Shown here piece by piece: positions 6,085 through 7,895 of a stretch of DNA of 7,895 nt; within the stretch, counting starts at the first letter, position 1, and the number at the start of each line of letters is the position of its first letter. The notes below the pieces were generated by a model. It was not told the DNA's origin. It made no database searches and saw nothing but the letters and a program-made list of their open reading frames with translations. Source of the stretch: Clostridia bacterium (GTDB lineage: Bacteria; Bacillota; Clostridia; Oscillospirales; CAG-272); NCBI GenBank assembly GCA_017452565.1, contig JAFTMF010000162.1, positions 1 to 7,895 of the forward strand. Reading direction: 5' to 3'. The position numbers and the translations under genes were made by a program.

Positions 6085-6981
6085 ATGATTCGTATATTGT
6101 ATGACTGGGACTTGGAAATCTTTGAGTTTTTAGTCATTTTTGTGTTGGCTTTATTGTACACGGGCTTTGTTTGGCTGAGACGAAAGTATAAACGCTTCAA
6201 GAAAAACGGCTGGAAGCACGTTCCGCTCCCCAAATGGCGGGGAGAGCTCGCGGAAGTCCGTGCCTATCTGGAAGAGGGCGGTATGCAGAACTTCGGCTAT
6301 TCGCCTGAAGAAGGTATCTCCGGCTACGCCTTGAGCGGTGCAAAGTGTCTGGATTCATTCCCGGAAGGGGAATCGTCCCACTGTAAATACATTTCAGGAC
6401 TATATAAAGAGTGGCCGGTACAACTCTCGGCGGTTTTGCTGGAGCAGGTTGATGAAGATGAAGCTATGAGAGCGGCTGTTCGTCTGGGAAGCACCGGTAG
6501 AACGCGTTACGTACGCAGCGGTTTCTACACCTACTTCAGCGGAACGTGGTACATCTTTCGCGTAAAGCGTAAACTGCAGGGCGATCTTTTCTTTGTAGAC
6601 CGCCGATTGGGGGACAAAGACGGTCGCCACGGTCCCGGCAAACATACCCGCCTCCCCCGCATTTCCTTGGGGTGGCGGCTTGCAGGCGAATTCGATTGCT
6701 ATGGCAGCGATATCGAGGAGAAATCGGTAGAACAGTATCTAACCGACGATCTGCAATCATTGCTTCTCCGATTGCACGAAAAGTACCGTCTGCTGATTAT
6801 TATGTCCGGCTCGAAAATCCACATTGGTATCGCAGGCAAAAAGCATCTCTTCCGTCACAGAGAGGAAGAAACGGTGGAAGATTGGAGAGAAAAGCAAACT
6901 CTCTTTGAAACCCTCGACGATCTCACCGAGCTGGTCAGCCACTTTGGCACGCCTCCTTCAGAGGACGAATATTTCTTTTAA
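6085..6981 (+). CDS. divergent DUF3137-like protein with a single N-terminal TM segment
   Basis: A 298-residue protein with one membrane segment (about 13-30) followed by a very basic stretch (RRKYKRFKKNGWK), predicting N-out/C-in. By eye the soluble part follows the two upstream DUF3137 proteins block by block: SPEEGISGYALSGAK (73-87) against FPEDGISKDTIEST; YISGLYKEWPVQLSAVLL (102-119) against the IEGSYKGV region; SGTWYIFRVKRKLQGDLFFVDRRL (152-175) against the GRW-x-IFDFNKRF-x-x-DLQV region; SGSKIHIGIA (241-250) against VDSQLHVAI; and a C-terminal LDDLTELV. The LTPHFME signature is degraded to LTDDLQSLLLRL and FDFNKRF to FRVKRKL, so a homology search might not assign it. Start supported by a GGGGGA ribosome binding site (6072-6077) overlapping the previous stop, 7 nt from the ATG. 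It is 42 nt from lemA. Likely a third, rapidly diverging partner. Confidence 0.85.
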   Translation: MIRILYDWDLEIFEFLVIFVLALLYTGFVWLRRKYKRFKKNGWKHVPLPKWRGELAEVRAYLEEGGMQNFGYSPEEGISGYALSGAKCLDSFPEGESSHCKYISGLYKEWPVQLSAVLLEQVDEDEAMRAAVRLGSTGRTRYVRSGFYTYFSGTWYIFRVKRKLQGDLFFVDRRLGDKDGRHGPGKHTRLPRISLGWRLAGEFDCYGSDIEEKSVEQYLTDDLQSLLLRLHEKYRLLIIMSGSKIHIGIAGKKHLFRHREEETVEDWREKQTLFETLDDLTELVSHFGTPPSEDEYFF

Positions 6982-7023
6982 TATCTGATTTTCAGCCGCT
7001 CAGCGGCAGAATGGAGAAAAACT

Positions 7024-7566
7024 ATGCCTTTTTTAATTGCAATTATCGTTATCCTTCTCATTGTGGTTATCTGGTACGTATCCACTATGAACAGCCTTCG
7101 TACCGCACAGGTGAAGATCCGGGAAGCCGAGTCGGGCATCGACGTAGCGCTTGCCAAACGCTGTGACAGCCTCACCAAGCAGCTGGACGTCTGCCGCGGC
7201 TATATGACGCACGAAACTGCCACTTTTGAAAAGGTCATCGCAATGCGCAGCGGAATGACAATGACCGAAAAAGCTCAGCTGACAGCCGAAGCCGAACAGC
7301 TGGCATCCACCATCCGTGTCACCGCCGAAGCCTATCCGGAGCTGAAATCCTCGGAGAACTTCCGTGCATTGCAGTCTGCCGTTGCCGATGCAGAGGAGCA
7401 TCTCCAGGGCGCACGCCGCGCATACAACGCAAACGTGTCTGCGTACAATCAGAAGCTGGTGACCTTTCCTACCTCTATGGTCGCATCTATGATTGGCTGC
7501 CGTCCCGAAGTTTTCTTCGAGGCAACCGCCATCCAAAAGCAGGACGTCAAGATCAGCTTTGAATAA
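7024..7566 (+). CDS. lemA: LemA family membrane-anchored coiled-coil protein
   Basis: A 180-residue protein of normal family length. One N-terminal hydrophobic anchor (2-18) is followed by a long helical region. Family features are SGIDVALAKRCDSLTKQL (37-54), matching the S-x-IDV-x-LKRR-x-DLIP stretch, RGYMTHE (58-64), AYPELKSSENFRALQ (103-117), ARRAYNANVSAYNQ (130-143) and LVTFPTSMVASMIG (145-158). LemA was named for a Listeria monocytogenes antigen; the helical-bundle protein is widespread and its molecular role is unsettled. The second arginine of the usual LKRR is a cysteine here (KRC). GGAGA (7013-7017) lies 6 nt before the ATG. The 42-nt gap upstream contains a small hairpin (GCCGC 6995-6999 with GCGGC 7003-7007). 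As last gene of the operon it is followed by a strong terminator; it probably works with the DUF3137 proteins upstream. Confidence 0.94.
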   Translation: MPFLIAIIVILLIVVIWYVSTMNSLRTAQVKIREAESGIDVALAKRCDSLTKQLDVCRGYMTHETATFEKVIAMRSGMTMTEKAQLTAEAEQLASTIRVTAEAYPELKSSENFRALQSAVADAEEHLQGARRAYNANVSAYNQKLVTFPTSMVASMIGCRPEVFFEATAIQKQDVKISFE

Positions 7567-7650
7567 AGGACTATCATAGCCAAAAACGCTTCTCGGATGG
7601 CGTGCAAAATTAGCGGTAAAATTATTACAACCGAATAAGCAGCCTGAACG

Positions 7651-7690
7651 GCAAAACACCACGGAAGAAAAATCCGTGGTGTTTTGCTTT
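7651..7690 (+). terminator. intrinsic terminator of the LemA operon
   Basis: GCAAAACACCACGGA (7651-7665) and TCCGTGGTGTTTTGC (7673-7687) form a perfect 15-bp stem around the loop AGAAAAA, followed by TTT. The stem itself ends in TTTT, giving a T-rich 3' arm. Because the 5' arm has AAAA, the structure could also act on the opposite strand. It lies 85 nt after the lemA stop codon. Confidence 0.85.
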
Positions 7691-7802
7691 ACAAGACACA
7701 ATCTGTCAAGGCTCAATATTTGACTCGCTGAAATCAAAGATAACGCCCGACAAGAATAGTATTTTTATTTTCGAAAAAGGTCAGGACTTTCTCTCTCTTC
7801 TG

Positions 7803-7811
7803 TGGTATTGT
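7803..7811 (+). promoter_or_regulatory. possible extended -10 promoter of the last gene
   Basis: TGG followed by TATTGT (7806-7811) resembles an extended -10 element. The best -35 candidate is a poor match (CAGGAC, 7782-7787, 18 nt away). A start near 7818 would place the AGGAGG ribosome binding site almost at the mRNA 5' end. The rest of 7691-7838 is A/T-rich, with a TTTTCGAAAA palindrome near 7767-7776 and no gene that I can support. Confidence 0.25.
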
Positions 7812-7838
7812 TGTGTGCTGACAGGAGGTAGAAACAAT

Positions 7839-7895
7839 ATGGATATCATTAACGAACTCTGGTACGGAAACGTATCCCCTTTCGAGCAATGCACT
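7839..7895 (+). CDS. N-terminus of a DUF6809-like small protein (cut by window edge)
   Basis: An ATG at 7839 opens 19 codons, reading MDIINELWYGNVSPFEQCT, to the end of the window. AGGAGG (7823-7828) lies 10 nt upstream. The start resembles the L-[FWY]-[FY]-GN-[IV]-x-P-x-E pattern at the N-terminus of short clostridial hypothetical proteins that I recall as DUF6809; function unknown. It follows the LemA operon terminator and should be a separate transcription unit. Confidence 0.65.
   Translation, partial: MDIINELWYGNVSPFEQCT

Noticed and set aside
6995..7007. Hairpin ahead of lemA as an internal terminator
   Set aside because: The stem is only 5 bp and is not followed by a T tract, so read-through into lemA is expected.
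7033..7737. 234-codon open frame on the minus strand
   Set aside because: It is antisense to lemA and runs through the terminator hairpin; cysteine- and histidine-rich composition is typical of a shadow frame.

Overview
The window looks like a chromosomal segment of a low-to-mid GC Firmicute of class Clostridia, most likely an Oscillospiraceae/Ruminococcaceae-type gut anaerobe. This is inferred from AGGAGG-type ribosome binding sites, TTG/GTG start usage, TTGACA-N17-TATAAT promoters, small DUF6472-like and DUF6809-like genes, and a hairpin-pair intergenic repeat downstream of asd. No phage, transposase, tRNA, rRNA or CRISPR sequence is visible.

Layout. (i) Positions 1-475, minus strand: the N-terminal half of a YicC/YloC-family RNase, cut by the window edge. 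(ii) 476-738: a divergent intergenic region with two back-to-back consensus promoters, one for yicC and one for asd, and an asd leader rich in overlapping inverted repeats. (iii) 739-1824: asd, aspartate-semialdehyde dehydrogenase. (iv) 1825-1960: a hairpin-pair repeat followed by an intrinsic terminator. (v) 1968-7566: one strong promoter followed by eight same-strand, tightly packed genes. These are a 68-aa four-cysteine protein, three tandem paralogous small membrane proteins that I cannot assign to a named family, two clear DUF3137-family membrane proteins, a third very divergent DUF3137-like protein, and LemA. (vi) 7651-7690: a strong intrinsic terminator. (vii) 7839-7895: the start of a DUF6809-like small gene, cut by the window edge.

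The LemA operon is the interesting part. LemA and DUF3137 genes are known to occur side by side, but neither has an established biochemical function. Here they are joined by three copies of a small beta-rich protein with a C-terminal membrane hairpin. By the positive-inside rule, every soluble domain encoded from 2256 to 7566 is predicted to face the cytoplasm, which suggests one assembly at the inner face of the membrane. Three successive gene junctions (2917-2930, 3635-3648, 4236-4249) overlap by exactly 14 nt, each with a +1 frame change, implying translational coupling. The promoter carries a perfect 7-bp inverted repeat between its -35 and -10 boxes, a plausible operator. Function of the system is unknown; the membrane-assembly idea is inference.
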